Source of the DNA: Tetmemena sp. SeJ-2015
Lineage: Eukaryota > Ciliophora > Spirotrichea > Sporadotrichida > Oxytrichidae
Length of the DNA stretch: 64,000 bases
Direction: 5' to 3'
Assembly: GCA_027382625.1 (NCBI GenBank)
Contig: JAJKFJ010021864.1
Coordinates: 1 to 64,000, forward strand
The translations under genes were made by a program, and so were the position numbers. Each line of letters starts with the position of its first letter. Position 1 is the first letter of the stretch. The notes under the pieces were generated by a model that was not told the origin of the DNA, did no database searches, and was given only the letters and a program-made list of their open reading frames with translations. Below, piece by piece: positions 55,801 through 64,000 of the stretch.

Positions 55801-56023
55801 CATAAACTCCTGATGCAATCATTCAATGATGATATAATTTTAATGAAGGTATAAATATAAATATCAAGAGAGTAGAGAACATATAAGGTAGAACTTAAAG
55901 CCATGACACTTTTGTAACTTGAAGGGGCTCTTGAGATTTTTAGAGCACAGATTATAATGGGGCCACCTTAGGATTAACTATTTCTAGAGATGGATCCAGA
56001 GAGGCGTTTTGGATATTGCTCAT
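52863..56023 (-). CDS. AlkB-type membrane di-iron hydroxylase, copy 5
   Basis: ATG 56021-56023 (MSNIQNASLDPSLEIVNPKV), TGA 52863. It has the same motifs as copies 2 and 4: GHELVHRK, SHHKK, NYIEHYGL, LQRHSDHHANAYKPY. Six IESs (52933-53575, 54023-54206, 54394-54810, 54842-54872, 55011-55582, 55822-55866) total 1892 bp. Removal leaves 1269 nt, exactly 423 codons (422 aa), one residue shorter than copies 2 and 4 because Ile is lost in box 2 (HKSHHKK for HIKSHHKK). Three of its IESs have grown by mobile DNA: MITE-4, a SINE-like copy and a foldback element. Divergently arranged with CK2 alpha. Confidence 0.9.
52933..53575 (-). other. IES in AlkB copy 5, pointer GATC (643 bp, contains MITE-4)
   Basis: GATC at 52929-52932 and 53572-53575. 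Copies 4 and 2 have 71-bp and 41-bp IESs here; the flanking IES sequence matches copy 4 apart from the MITE. Confidence 0.8.
52941..53504. mobile_element. MITE-4: diverged foldback element with perfect 8-bp TSD
   Basis: Starts GGGTGAGAACCTTTCCC and ends AAGGAAATGCCCCC. The halves are inverted copies (AACACAAGTTTAAAGGCTAA vs its inverse near 53445-53472). TSD AAAGTAAA at 52933-52940 and 53505-53512. More diverged from MITE-1 and MITE-3 in sequence but shares the G/C ends and TSD length. Confidence 0.8.
54023..54206 (-). other. IES in AlkB copy 5, pointer GAAT (184 bp, contains SINE-like copy)
   Basis: Plus-strand ATTC at 54019-54022 and 54203-54206. Copies 2 and 4 have 39-bp IESs here. The insertion duplicated the pointer-bearing CTATTCCAGAGG, so the junction is preserved. 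Confidence 0.8.
54073..54200 (+). mobile_element. SINE-like element copy B (128 bp), TSD 12 bp
   Basis: Flanked by CTATTCCAGAGG (54061-54072 and 54201-54212). Shares GGTGACGTGGCACAACTGAT with copy A and ends in a TTAAA-type repeat tail (ATTAAATTAAATTAAA), longer than that of copy A. Confidence 0.75.
54394..54810 (-). other. IES in AlkB copy 5, short pointer ATA (417 bp)
   Basis: Plus-strand TAT at 54391-54393 and 54808-54810; only this choice keeps the frame. Interrupts box 2. Copies 2 and 4 have no IES here. Contains the dispersed repeat shared with copy 3. Confidence 0.6.
54485..54795. repeat. Dispersed repeat inside an IES, occurrence 2
   Basis: Collinear, diverged relative of 45640-45960; see that entry for matching words. 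Confidence 0.6.
54842..54872 (-). other. IES in AlkB copy 5, pointer AAAGGTC (31 bp)
   Basis: Plus-strand GACCTTT at 54835-54841 and 54866-54872. The pointer is longer and shifted relative to CAAAG of copy 4 and TAAAGG of copy 2 at the same site. Confidence 0.8.
55011..55582 (-). other. IES in AlkB copy 5, pointer ATCTA (572 bp)
   Basis: Plus-strand TAGAT at 55006-55010 and 55578-55582. Same site as the giant IES of copy 2. Contains a foldback element. Confidence 0.8.
55041..55447. repeat. Foldback element inside an IES
   Basis: The left arm from GTCAAATTTAAGGTCAATAA to TTATTTTAGTTTGAACTTTT (55041-55130) recurs inverted at 55357-55447. The ~225-bp centre is GC-richer. Probable MITE of another family; no clear TSD recognised. 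Confidence 0.65.
55822..55866 (-). other. IES in AlkB copy 5, pointer TGAT (45 bp)
   Basis: Plus-strand ATCA at 55818-55821 and 55863-55866. Removal gives MFSTLLIASGVYVNYK. Confidence 0.8.
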
Positions 56024-56363
56024 AAGTTTTATTATAAAATCTTGATCATTCCCTCCTTAAATAGTGTTGACGTGTGAGTGTGGAATTTTTTCAATCACAA
56101 ATTATTATTTTGTAATGGCACAAAAATGTAAAAAGCATTTCATTTTTAAAGCTGATATCTCATCCTCAAATTTATAGATAGCTAGTGGGCAATCAGAGTT
56201 ATAAATACAATTTTAAATAATATTTTCCCTTTTTTAAGTGATAAGGAACGAGAATACCCGAAAGATTATAAGCTTGCCATAGCGTGAGTATAGCAAACTA
56301 GGAGAAGCTATAGATTATATAAAGACTAAGGCATTTAACGGGAATTCACAATCTAGTCCAACC
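56024..56363. promoter_or_regulatory. Shared intergenic region between AlkB copy 5 and CK2 alpha
   Basis: 340 bp between two divergent starts, so it must hold both promoters. It shares a collinear block with the upstream region of AlkB copy 4. Confidence 0.55.
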
Positions 56364-57472
56364 ATGCACTATAATTATTCGAAAGAGCATCTACCAAGAC
56401 AGTTTGCAAATGTGTGTATAGATAACCCTAATCCCAACTATGGCAAATATGAAGATGCGGAGGTGGAATTCGGCTTTCAAGATGATTACGAAATCTGCAA
56501 TAAACTTGGAAGAGGTAGATACTCAGAGGTTTTTAGAGGGATCAACCTGCTAGACAATTAAGAGAGAGTCATTAAAATTCTAAAGCCAGGTAAATAAACT
56601 TAGTTATACTAACCAATATCTTTTAGTGAAGAGAGTAAAGATAAAGAGAGAAATTATGATCTTAGATCTTCTTAAGGGCCATCCTTTCATCGTCAATCTT
56701 CACGATTATGTAGTCGATCCTTCCACAAAAACACCAACCTTGGTAAAACTAAGAATTTTATTTATGGCATTTTAGATTCTGGAATATGTTGAGGCTGACG
56801 ATTTCAAATCTTTCTATCCGCTGCTAACAAAGGATGACATAAAAATCTTTATCCACCAGATTCTAGAGGCGCTAGTATTTGCACATTCAAAAGGAATTAT
56901 GCATCGAGATATCAAGCCTGGAAATGTACTTTTCAATTATGAAAAAAGGCAAGTGAAAGTAGCAGATTGGGGACTTTCAGATTTTTATTACCCAGGCAAA
57001 GCTTACAACGTGAGAGTAGCTTCAAGATATTTCAAAGGGCCCGAACTGCTTGTTGGCATGCAAAAATATGACTATCAGCTTGATATATGGAGTGTTGGAT
57101 GTGTTTTAGCAGGTATGGCTTTAGCTAAAGAGCCCTTCTTCAAAGGATTTTAATTTTCAGATTACTTTCTAAATATAAGGAGCTGATAACAGAGATTAGC
57201 TCGTAAAGATCGCAAAGATACTAGGAACACAGGTAATCAATGAGTACCAAAAGAAATTTGAGAAAGATATCACTCCCTAGTTCACTGAAGAAATCCCCAA
57301 CTACAAGCCTAAACCACTGAGCAAACTAGTAACTGCACAAAATTAGCACTTAGTAGATGACAACACGTTAGACTTATTAGAGAAAATGCTCACTGTAGAC
57401 CACACCTAGAGAATCACAGCATAGGAAGCACTAGAGCATCCCTACTTCTCCTCAATCAAATCAAAGCTTTGA
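56364..57472 (+). CDS. Casein kinase 2 catalytic subunit alpha
   Basis: Constitutive acidophilic Ser/Thr kinase (CMGC). ATG 56364 ([20 protein letters not shown]). Features: Gly loop [29 protein letters not shown] (ATP Lys and CK2 basic cluster), [12 protein letters not shown], the CK2-specific DWG in place of DFG ([20 protein letters not shown]), [13 protein letters not shown], and [13 protein letters not shown], ending YFSSIKSKL at TGA 57470-57472. Introns 56590-56626 (37 bp) and 56743-56775 (33 bp) and a 34-bp IES 57147-57180 interrupt it. Removal gives 1005 nt, 335 codons (334 aa), the usual length for a truncated-tail CK2 alpha. It is the only non-AlkB gene recognised inside the AlkB array. 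Confidence 0.95.
57147..57180 (+). other. IES in CK2 alpha, pointer AAGG (34 bp)
   Basis: AAGG at 57143-57146 and 57177-57180. Removal joins KEPFFKG to [15 protein letters not shown], as in other CK2 proteins. Unremoved, translation runs out of frame. Confidence 0.9.
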
Positions 57473-58196
57473 AGAATTAATTAGTAATTTTAGCTTAATT
57501 ATTGATACTCTTCAAATTTAATTAAAAAATTGTGAGAGGAATAATCTGAGATAAAGTCATTGCCAAAATACGTCACTCAGTACGTCATTTTATACATAGC
57601 CGGTAAAATTTAAATTTTATCCAATTAAAACTCAAATTTGTCTAAATTATTATATTCCTAAATTTATTTTTAACTAAAATTTATAATAGAGATATCTGAA
57701 AGACTCTCTGCTGTATGTATCTGGTAAATTTAGATTTTAACTACTTAAAATATGGCGATTTAAAAAAATTTGCCGTTGGAATTTAAAGAATATAGTCGAA
57801 ACGTAATGGGATAGTGACAAAAATATAACAAATTATCTTTAATCCAGCTTATAAGGAATATTTTCTTTTTAAACGTTATGGTTAGCAAAAGAAGAGTGGC
57901 AATTTTTTATTAGAGGGCTTAACGTCTGGTTAATGGAATAAAATTTCAAGTGTTTAATATAGATTTAGTTAGTCTTCTCTATACTGAGCAAAAGAATTCA
58001 AGATTATCATTTCAGAATCCGTAAAAGTTATTTGATCAGTACTTTATATCTTGAATGCAATATTTCTGCTACTATTTAACTGTCGGGACAAAATATACTT
58101 TACTAATTTTATTATAATAACCTAAATGCGTATTTTGACGTCATGAAAAGTCTTATACATAAGGAGTTTAAGTCCCTAAAAATTCAGATTCTTTCC
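57473..58196. other. Convergent intergenic region, no gene seen
   Basis: AT-rich 3' flanks of CK2 alpha and AlkB copy 6. No supported frame. Confidence 0.4.
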
Positions 58197-60252
58197 TCAG
58201 AACCTTGGCTGGAATCCTACAATTCCAAAAGTAACGAAGGTCAGTGCAATGGAAACTCCGATTAATGTACCATAATTCATATTAAAGAATATAAGAGTTT
58301 GAATTATAATTTTAATAATCAATTCAAAATTTTAAAAGAGTTTTTAAAATTCTGAATAAATTTAGAAATGTTCCGAGGATCCATCTTTCAATTTCCTACT
58401 TGACATCTTCAGGGATCTTTGTTTGGTTATTTGTTGATATTGCTATAGGATCATGGACCTTTTTCCAGATGTAGGGTAAATATGAAAGTATAAGGGAAAC
58501 TGAGTAGCCATAAGGAAGCATGGGTGATTCAGGGAAGCTATCCAAGATTTGGTAAACAATCAATCATTCATTTAATAAGAAGCTAATTGCCATAAATAAG
58601 GTATATGGCTTGTAAGAGTAGGCGTGGTGATCTGAGTGGCGTTGAAGCTTGAAGAGAATGTAGTTAGTAATCACTTAGGGGGCATTGAAAGAGTGCTTAA
58701 TACCAACTGATTCATAATTTCCATTTGCGTCTTTCTTCCTTTCAAGTCCGTAGTGTTCCAAGTAGTTCACAGCTTCAAACATCAGAGTGATGATTAGGGA
58801 ATACACTAAGTGGAAAGCAACGGTGTAGCCTCCGAAGATTTTGTAGATAGCACCCATGTACAACACTTGCAGAACGTTGTAGAGGATGAGGCGGTTGCGA
58901 AGAGGATTGAACACTGAGGTTCCTTCTCTTCCAAGTCAAAAATAACAACATCATTTACAAGAGTCTCTTCTTTTCGATTTCCCAGACTTCAACGTAGCCT
59001 TGGGGAATTGCTCTCCAGTAGAATTCATAGAGCGACTCTCCAAACCTTGCAGTGGAGGGGTCTTCTGGAGTAGCTACCTTCTTGTGATGGGAAACAACAT
59101 GCTGGATGTAAAAGTGAGAGTACATCATCTTTGAGTAAGAAAGCGTTCCAAAGAATCTGTGAACGCTCTCCTTTCTGTGAACTACTATTAAGAATTAATT
59201 TGATAATTGAATTAAATTTTAAGGATTTTATAATGGGAAAAATTAGTAAAAAATAAAGTATTTTTAACTTATAATTTTACTGTTATTTTTGCATGTAGCT
59301 TTGTATTTTCCATTTTTTGATATTTTTTGTGGATTCAAAGCAGAGATATATTAGAAATATATGAAAACATGAGGATGAAAATGAAAACATATAATTAGAT
59401 CTAGGATCATATCTAGTGAGAGAAGAATGCTTTTAAGAGATATAATTTTGTGGACGGGCTCTAAAAAAATGGGAAAATTATAATCATAGAAAACGAATTG
59501 TAATACTTTCATGTTAATTATTTGAACAGCAATCTATTTTTATTTAATTCTGACCAATAGTTCAAAATTTATAAATGCCTTTATTTTAAGATATGATAAA
59601 TAATTCATGGCCGATGACAGCGTTAATTGCTAAAAATATTTATTTAACTATACATTTCATGCAATTAAGTTGGCTATTATTGCTCCTGGCTAAGCATAAG
59701 ACACGGCGTATAAAATGAAAGAAGCGGGAGTTTAGGCAATCTTGCCGGTGCTCACAAAGTAAAGGATAGCAAGATAACAAGAAACGTCCACACACCATGT
59801 GAAGTAAAGTGGAAAGAGGAATCTCCAGTCTTTTTCCCAGGCTCTGGTAACATTCAATTAAACCTACTATCACATAAATATAAACATTGTCATTAAGGTT
59901 CTTGTGATCGACAGGTTTATTTAATTCATATGATGAATATTATTCTTTGTGTTGAAGGTGATAAGAATTGGGGGCCAAAACCAGAAATACTGGGGTTTTT
60001 ATAAAAACCAAGTAAACAAAGCGAAACCCCCCAAAAAAAAAATAATAACTTTTTTTGCAATTATTTTAAAAATTTTTTTTTTCAAATAATATGTTATATT
60101 GTAGGAGATTTATCGTGAAGGCCCTGTTTGCCACTGGCCATCATTTATAAGTCTAGCTAAGAAAATTGGGGAGCCTATTTAGAACCTCCTTCTGAGTTTT
60201 GAATCTTTTTACTTGATTCACCTGCGAGAGTTTGCATATTCAATTTATCCAT
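58197..60252 (-). CDS. AlkB-type hydroxylase, copy 6 (second subfamily)
   Basis: Putative ATG at 60252 (MDKLNMQTLAGESSKKIQNS, Gln/Ser-rich). A low-quality homopolymer stretch then hides the first membrane span. Clear blocks follow: KPVDHKNLNDNVTRAWEKDW, CVDVSCYLAILYFVSTGKIA, VSYAQPGAI, GHELVHRKESVHRF, HVVSHHKKVATPEDPSTARF, NYLEHYGLERKKDANGNYE, QRHSDHHAYSYKPY, MLPYGYSVSLILSYLPYIWK and the C-terminus VTFGIVGFQPRF, TGA 58197. Elements removed include IESs 59855-59888 (AATGTT) and 59185-59602 (short pointer TA), and a 31-bp intron (58928-58958). Further gaps lie near 58262-58380 and 58560-58608. It is closest to copy 3, with near-identical stretches at 46450-46700 and 58910-59160. The 5' part needs better sequence. 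Confidence 0.75.
59185..59602 (-). other. IES in AlkB copy 6 within His box 1, pointer TA (418 bp)
   Basis: TA at 59183-59184 and 59601-59602. Removal restores GHELVHRK. Copy 3 has a 44-bp IES one codon away with pointer TTAGCA. Confidence 0.65.
59855..59888 (-). other. IES in AlkB copy 6, pointer AATGTT (34 bp)
   Basis: Plus-strand AACATT at 59849-59854 and 59883-59888. Removal joins KNLNDNV to TRAWEKDWRF. Confidence 0.85.
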
Positions 60253-60667
60253 ATCAAATTAAGACTTAATTTATGAATAAATTGCATGAGCTTATTAACG
60301 AGTGAACAATCTGATTAATAATTAATTATAAATGCGGCCATAACCAATAATCTAAATTGCAAAATTTAAAATCGGTTTTGGTTTTAAACTAAAGCCTTCC
60401 CTTTCCCTTTTTTTTTTTCAAAAAAAAAATATTTTAAAAAAATTTAATAAATAATTTTTTATATCTCAGAATTAGTTAAACTGAATCAAATATTATTTAT
60501 ATTTCTAAGATAAATTGATAGGACATTTAAGTAGGTAGAATAAAGTTAACAATTTGAACCTAAATTGCTCAATGATTTAAATATGTGGATGGCAATATAT
60601 TAAAGTTTTTGAGATATATATTTTAAAAAAATATTCAATAAGAAACGATAAAGGTGGACTATCTAAA
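60253..60667. other. AT-rich junction between AlkB copy 6 and the satellite
   Basis: Contains long T and A runs (about 60410-60440). No gene seen; holds the 5' flank of copy 6. Confidence 0.4.
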
Positions 60668-63600
60668 TTTTACTAGTTTCATAAAAATCTCAAGCATCAA
60701 TCTCGAAAAATACTTCAGAAAACTTCGATCCTACATCTTTCTCTTCTCTCTCATCAGATGATCATTTTTGCGAGCTAAAGAATAAATTAAGCGAGAAATT
60801 TTTTACTCTGCAGTGAAATTAGTTTGCTGTCGAGATGAATACTGAGTTTTTCATAAATATCTCAAGCATTAAGATCTCAAAAATACCTTCAGGAAACTTC
60901 GATCCTACATCTTCAATCTCTTCTCTCTCATCAGATAATCATTTTTGCGAGCTAAGAATAAATTAGCGAGGAATAGTTTTTACTTCTGCAAAGTGAAATT
61001 AGGTTGCTGTCTTGAGGCAAACTGAGTTTCCATAAAAATCTCAAGCATTCAGATCTCGAAAATAAATTCAAGGAAACTTGATCCTACATCTTCCATCCTT
61101 CTCTCTCAAAGATGACATTTGCGAGCTGAAAGAATAAATTAGCGAGAAAGTTTTTTACTTCTGCAAAGAAATTAGGTGGCTGTCTTGAGGCAAACTGATT
61201 TTTCCAAAAAACTCACAGCATTCAGTCTCGAAAAATACTTCAGGAAACTTCGATCCTACTCTCAATTCTTCTCTCTCTCATCAGATGATCATTTTTTGCG
61301 AGTTAAGAATAAATTAGCGAGGAATCGATCTCTGCAAAGTGAAATTAGGTTGCTGTCTTGAGGCAACGGAGTTTTCCATAAAAATCTCAAAGCATCAGAT
61401 CTCGAAAAATACTTCAGGAAACTTCGATCACATCTCAAATCTCTTCTCTCTCACAATGATCATTTTTGTGAGCTAAGAATATATTAGCGAGGAATAGTTT
61501 TTACATTCTGCAAAAGTGAAAATTAGGTTGCCTGTCTTGGCAAACTGAGTTTCATAAAAATCTCAAGATCACATCTCGAAAAATACTGTCAGAACTTCGA
61601 TCCTACACTTAATCTCTTCTCTCTCATCAGATGATGAATTTTTGCGAGTTAAGAATAAATTAGCGAGATAGTTTTTTACTTCGCAAAGGAAATTAGTCTG
61701 TCTTGAGGCAAACTGAAAGTTTTTCCATAAAATCTAAGACATTCAGATCTCGAAAATACTCAGGAAACTTCGATCTACATCTCAATCTCTTCGCTCTCAT
61801 CAGATGAATATTTTTGCGAAGCTAAGAATAAATTTAGCGAGAATAGTTTTTTAACTTCTCAAAGTGAAAATAGTTGCAGTATGGCAACTGAAGTTTTTCA
61901 TAAAAATCTCAATCATTCAGATCTCAAAAATACCTAAACCTCGATCCTACATCTTCAATCTCTTCTCTCTCATCAGATGACTTTTGCGAGCTAAGAATAA
62001 TTTAGCGGGAATAGTTTTTACTTCTGCAAAGTGAAATTGGTTGCTGTCTTGAGGCAAACTGAGTTCTCCATAAAAATCTAGCATTCAGATCTCGAAAAAT
62101 ACTTCAGGAAACTTCGATCCTAAATCTTCTGTCCCTTCTCTCTCATCAGATGATAATTTTTGCGAGCTAAGAAAATTAGCGAGAATAGTTTGTACTTCTG
62201 CAAAGTGAAATAGGTTGTCTGTCTTGACAAATGAGTTATCCTTAAAAATCTCCAGCATTCAGATCTCGAAAAATACTCCAGGAAACTTCGATCCTACATT
62301 CTTCTCTCTCTCATCAGATGATCATTTTTGCGAGCTAAGAATTAATTACGAGGAAATAGTTTTTACTCTGCAAAGTGAATTAGTTGCTGTCTTGAGCAAA
62401 CGTAGTTTTCATAAAATCTCAACATTCAGATCTCGAAATACTTCAGGACTTCGATCCTACATTTCAATCTCTCTCTCTCATCAGATATCATTTGCGAAGC
62501 TAAGAATAAATTAGCGAGGAAAAGTTTTTATTCTGCAAAGTGAAATTAGGTTGCTGTTTTGAGGCAAACTGAGTTTTCCATAAAAAACTCAAAGCATTCA
62601 GCAATCGAAAATACTCAGAAACTCGATCCTACATCTTCAATCTCTTCTCTCTCATCAAATGATTGCGAGATAAGAATAAATTAGCGAGGAAAAGTTTTTA
62701 CTTCCGCAAAGTGAAATTAGGTTGCTGTCTGAGGCAATTGAGTTTCATAAAAAATCCAAGCATAGTCTTCGAAAAAATCTCAGGAATTGCTACATTCAAT
62801 CTTCTCTCTCTACCAGATATCGATTTTTGCGAGCTAAGAATAAATTAGCGAGGAATAGTTTTTAACTTCTGCAAAGTGAAATAGGTGCTGCTTGAGGCAA
62901 ACTAGTTCCAATAAAAAATCTAAAGCATCAAATTCGAAAAATACTTCAGGAAACTTCGACACTACATCTTCAATCTCTTCTCTCTCAACAGATGATCATT
63001 TTTGTGAGCTAAGAAATTAGCGAGGAATAGTTTTTTTCTTCTGCAAAGTGAAAATAGGTTGCTGCTGAGCAAAACTGAGTTTCCATAAAACTCAAGCATT
63101 CAGATTCTCGAAAAAATACTTCAGGAAACTTCGAATACAACTTCAATCTCTTCTCTCTCATCGGATGATCATTTTGTGAGCTAAGAATAAATTAGCGAGG
63201 AATAGTTTTTTACTTCTGCAAAGTGAAATTAGGTTTGCTGTCGAATGAAAATGATTTCCAATAAAATTATTTAACTTGCAGCCCCAAAGAACTCCTACTT
63301 CGATCCTACATCTTCAATCTCTTCTCCCTCATCAGATGATCATTTTTGCGAGCTAAGAATAAATAAGCGATAGTGTTTTACTTCTGCAAAGTGAAATTAG
63401 GTTGCTGTTCTTGAGGCAACTGAAGTTTTCAACCACTAAAATCTCAGCATCAATTCGAAAAATACCTAGAAACTTGATCTACCATCTCAATCTCTCTTCT
63501 CTCTCATCAGATGATAATTTTTGCGAGCTAAGAAAATAGCGAGGAAAGTTTTTTAACTTCTGCAAAAGTGAAATTAGGTTCTGCTTGAGGCAAACTAGTT

Positions 63601-64000
63601 TTCCATAAATAATTCTTCAAGCTTCAGATCTCGAAAAATAACTTCAGGAAACTTCGATCCTACATCTCCAATCTCTTCTCTCATCAGATGATCATTTTGC
63701 GAGCTAAGAATAAATTAACGGAATAGTTAACTTCTGCAAAAGTGAAATAGGTTGCTGTCTGAGAAAACGAGTTTTCCATAAAAACTCAAGCATTAAGATC
63801 TCAAAAAAATACTTCAGGAAGCTTCGATCCTACATCTTCAATCTCTTCCTCTCATCAGATGAATATTTTGTTGCGAGCAGAATAAATAGCGAGGATAGTT
63901 TTTTTACTTTCTGCAAAGTGAAAATTAGGTTGCTGTCTTAGGCAAAGAGTTTCCATAAAAACTCAAAGCATTCAAATCTCGAAAAATACTTCAAGGAAAA
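60668..64000. repeat. ~172-bp tandem satellite, about 19 copies, continuing past the window
   Basis: The word CGATCCTACATCT with small variants recurs at about 60726, 60900, 61079, 61251, 61425 and 61771, a period of 172-179 bp, and on to the window end. Each unit holds ATCTCGAAAAATACTTCAGG, TCTTCTCTCTCATCAGATGA, TTTTTGCGAGCTAAGAATAA and CTGCAAAGTGAAATTAGGTT in order. Units differ mainly by single-base indels and a few substitutions. Short open frames in it are not genes. Germline satellites of about this unit size are known in Oxytricha (recalled, not checked). Confidence 0.95.

Noticed and set aside
31389..56023. AlkB genes as bacterial contamination
   Set aside because: They contain IESs with pointers and TAA/TAG Gln codons, and are embedded among ciliate genes.
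60840..62848. Several open frames of 60-100 codons in the satellite
   Set aside because: They follow the repeat unit with random frame and have no protein-like content.
1..64000. CRISPR arrays, rRNA genes, prokaryotic operons
   Set aside because: No regularly spaced short repeats with unique spacers, no rRNA core motifs, and gene structure is eukaryotic.

Overview
The window is germline (micronuclear) DNA of a ciliate, most likely a hypotrich/oxytrichid spirotrich. The main evidence is as follows. (i) TAA and TAG are read through as Gln in every recognisable gene and only TGA ends reading frames. (ii) Conserved exons are interrupted by short AT-rich segments flanked by 2-7 bp direct repeats (pointers). 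Removing each segment plus one repeat copy restores the conserved protein, so these are internal eliminated sequences (IESs). True GT-AG introns (31-160 bp) are also present. (iii) Remnants resembling a TBE-class ciliate transposon and a ~172-bp satellite are present, as expected of germline-limited DNA. I tested the parsing by arithmetic on seven genes: span minus introns and IESs gives an exact multiple of three for histone H2A (133 aa), CK2 alpha (334 aa), the RING/LON protein (396 aa) and four AlkB paralogs (426, 423, 423 and 422 aa).

Layout. 0.8-31.2 kb is a dense gene block: a TTLL ligase; two minus-strand genes (coiled coil, Gln-rich); a RING + LON-like tail-anchored protein; a small Tim-like protein; an OSBP-type lipid transfer protein; several unrecognised genes; PP2A B55; a foldback repeat; histone H2A; a UPF0598 (C8orf82-like) gene; a membrane protein; and PUB-like and ankyrin/coiled-coil genes. 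31.4-60.3 kb holds six same-strand copies of an AlkB-type di-iron membrane hydroxylase gene, a family best known from bacteria. They are interleaved with one CK2 alpha gene, four foldback MITEs, two copies of a SINE-like element, TBE-like fragments and other repeats. 60.67-64 kb is a satellite array that runs off the window end.

Main observations. A MITE family with G-run termini makes 8-bp target duplications (3 of 4 perfect). One copy lies inside an exon and its removal with one duplication copy rejoins an open frame. A ~120-bp element with A-box and partial B-box motifs, an AT tail and 12-13 bp target duplications has twice inserted in AlkB genes. In one case it has become a new IES with the duplication acting as pointer; in the other it enlarged an existing IES. 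One AlkB copy contains a 3.4-kb IES carrying TBE-like and MITE sequence at the pointer where paralogs have 250-bp and 572-bp IESs. Together they show mobile DNA turning into, or hiding inside, developmentally deleted DNA. Sequence quality falls in homopolymer tracts (36.6-37.1, 51.8-52.1, 60.0-60.5 kb) and in the satellite, so some frameshifts may be sequencing error.
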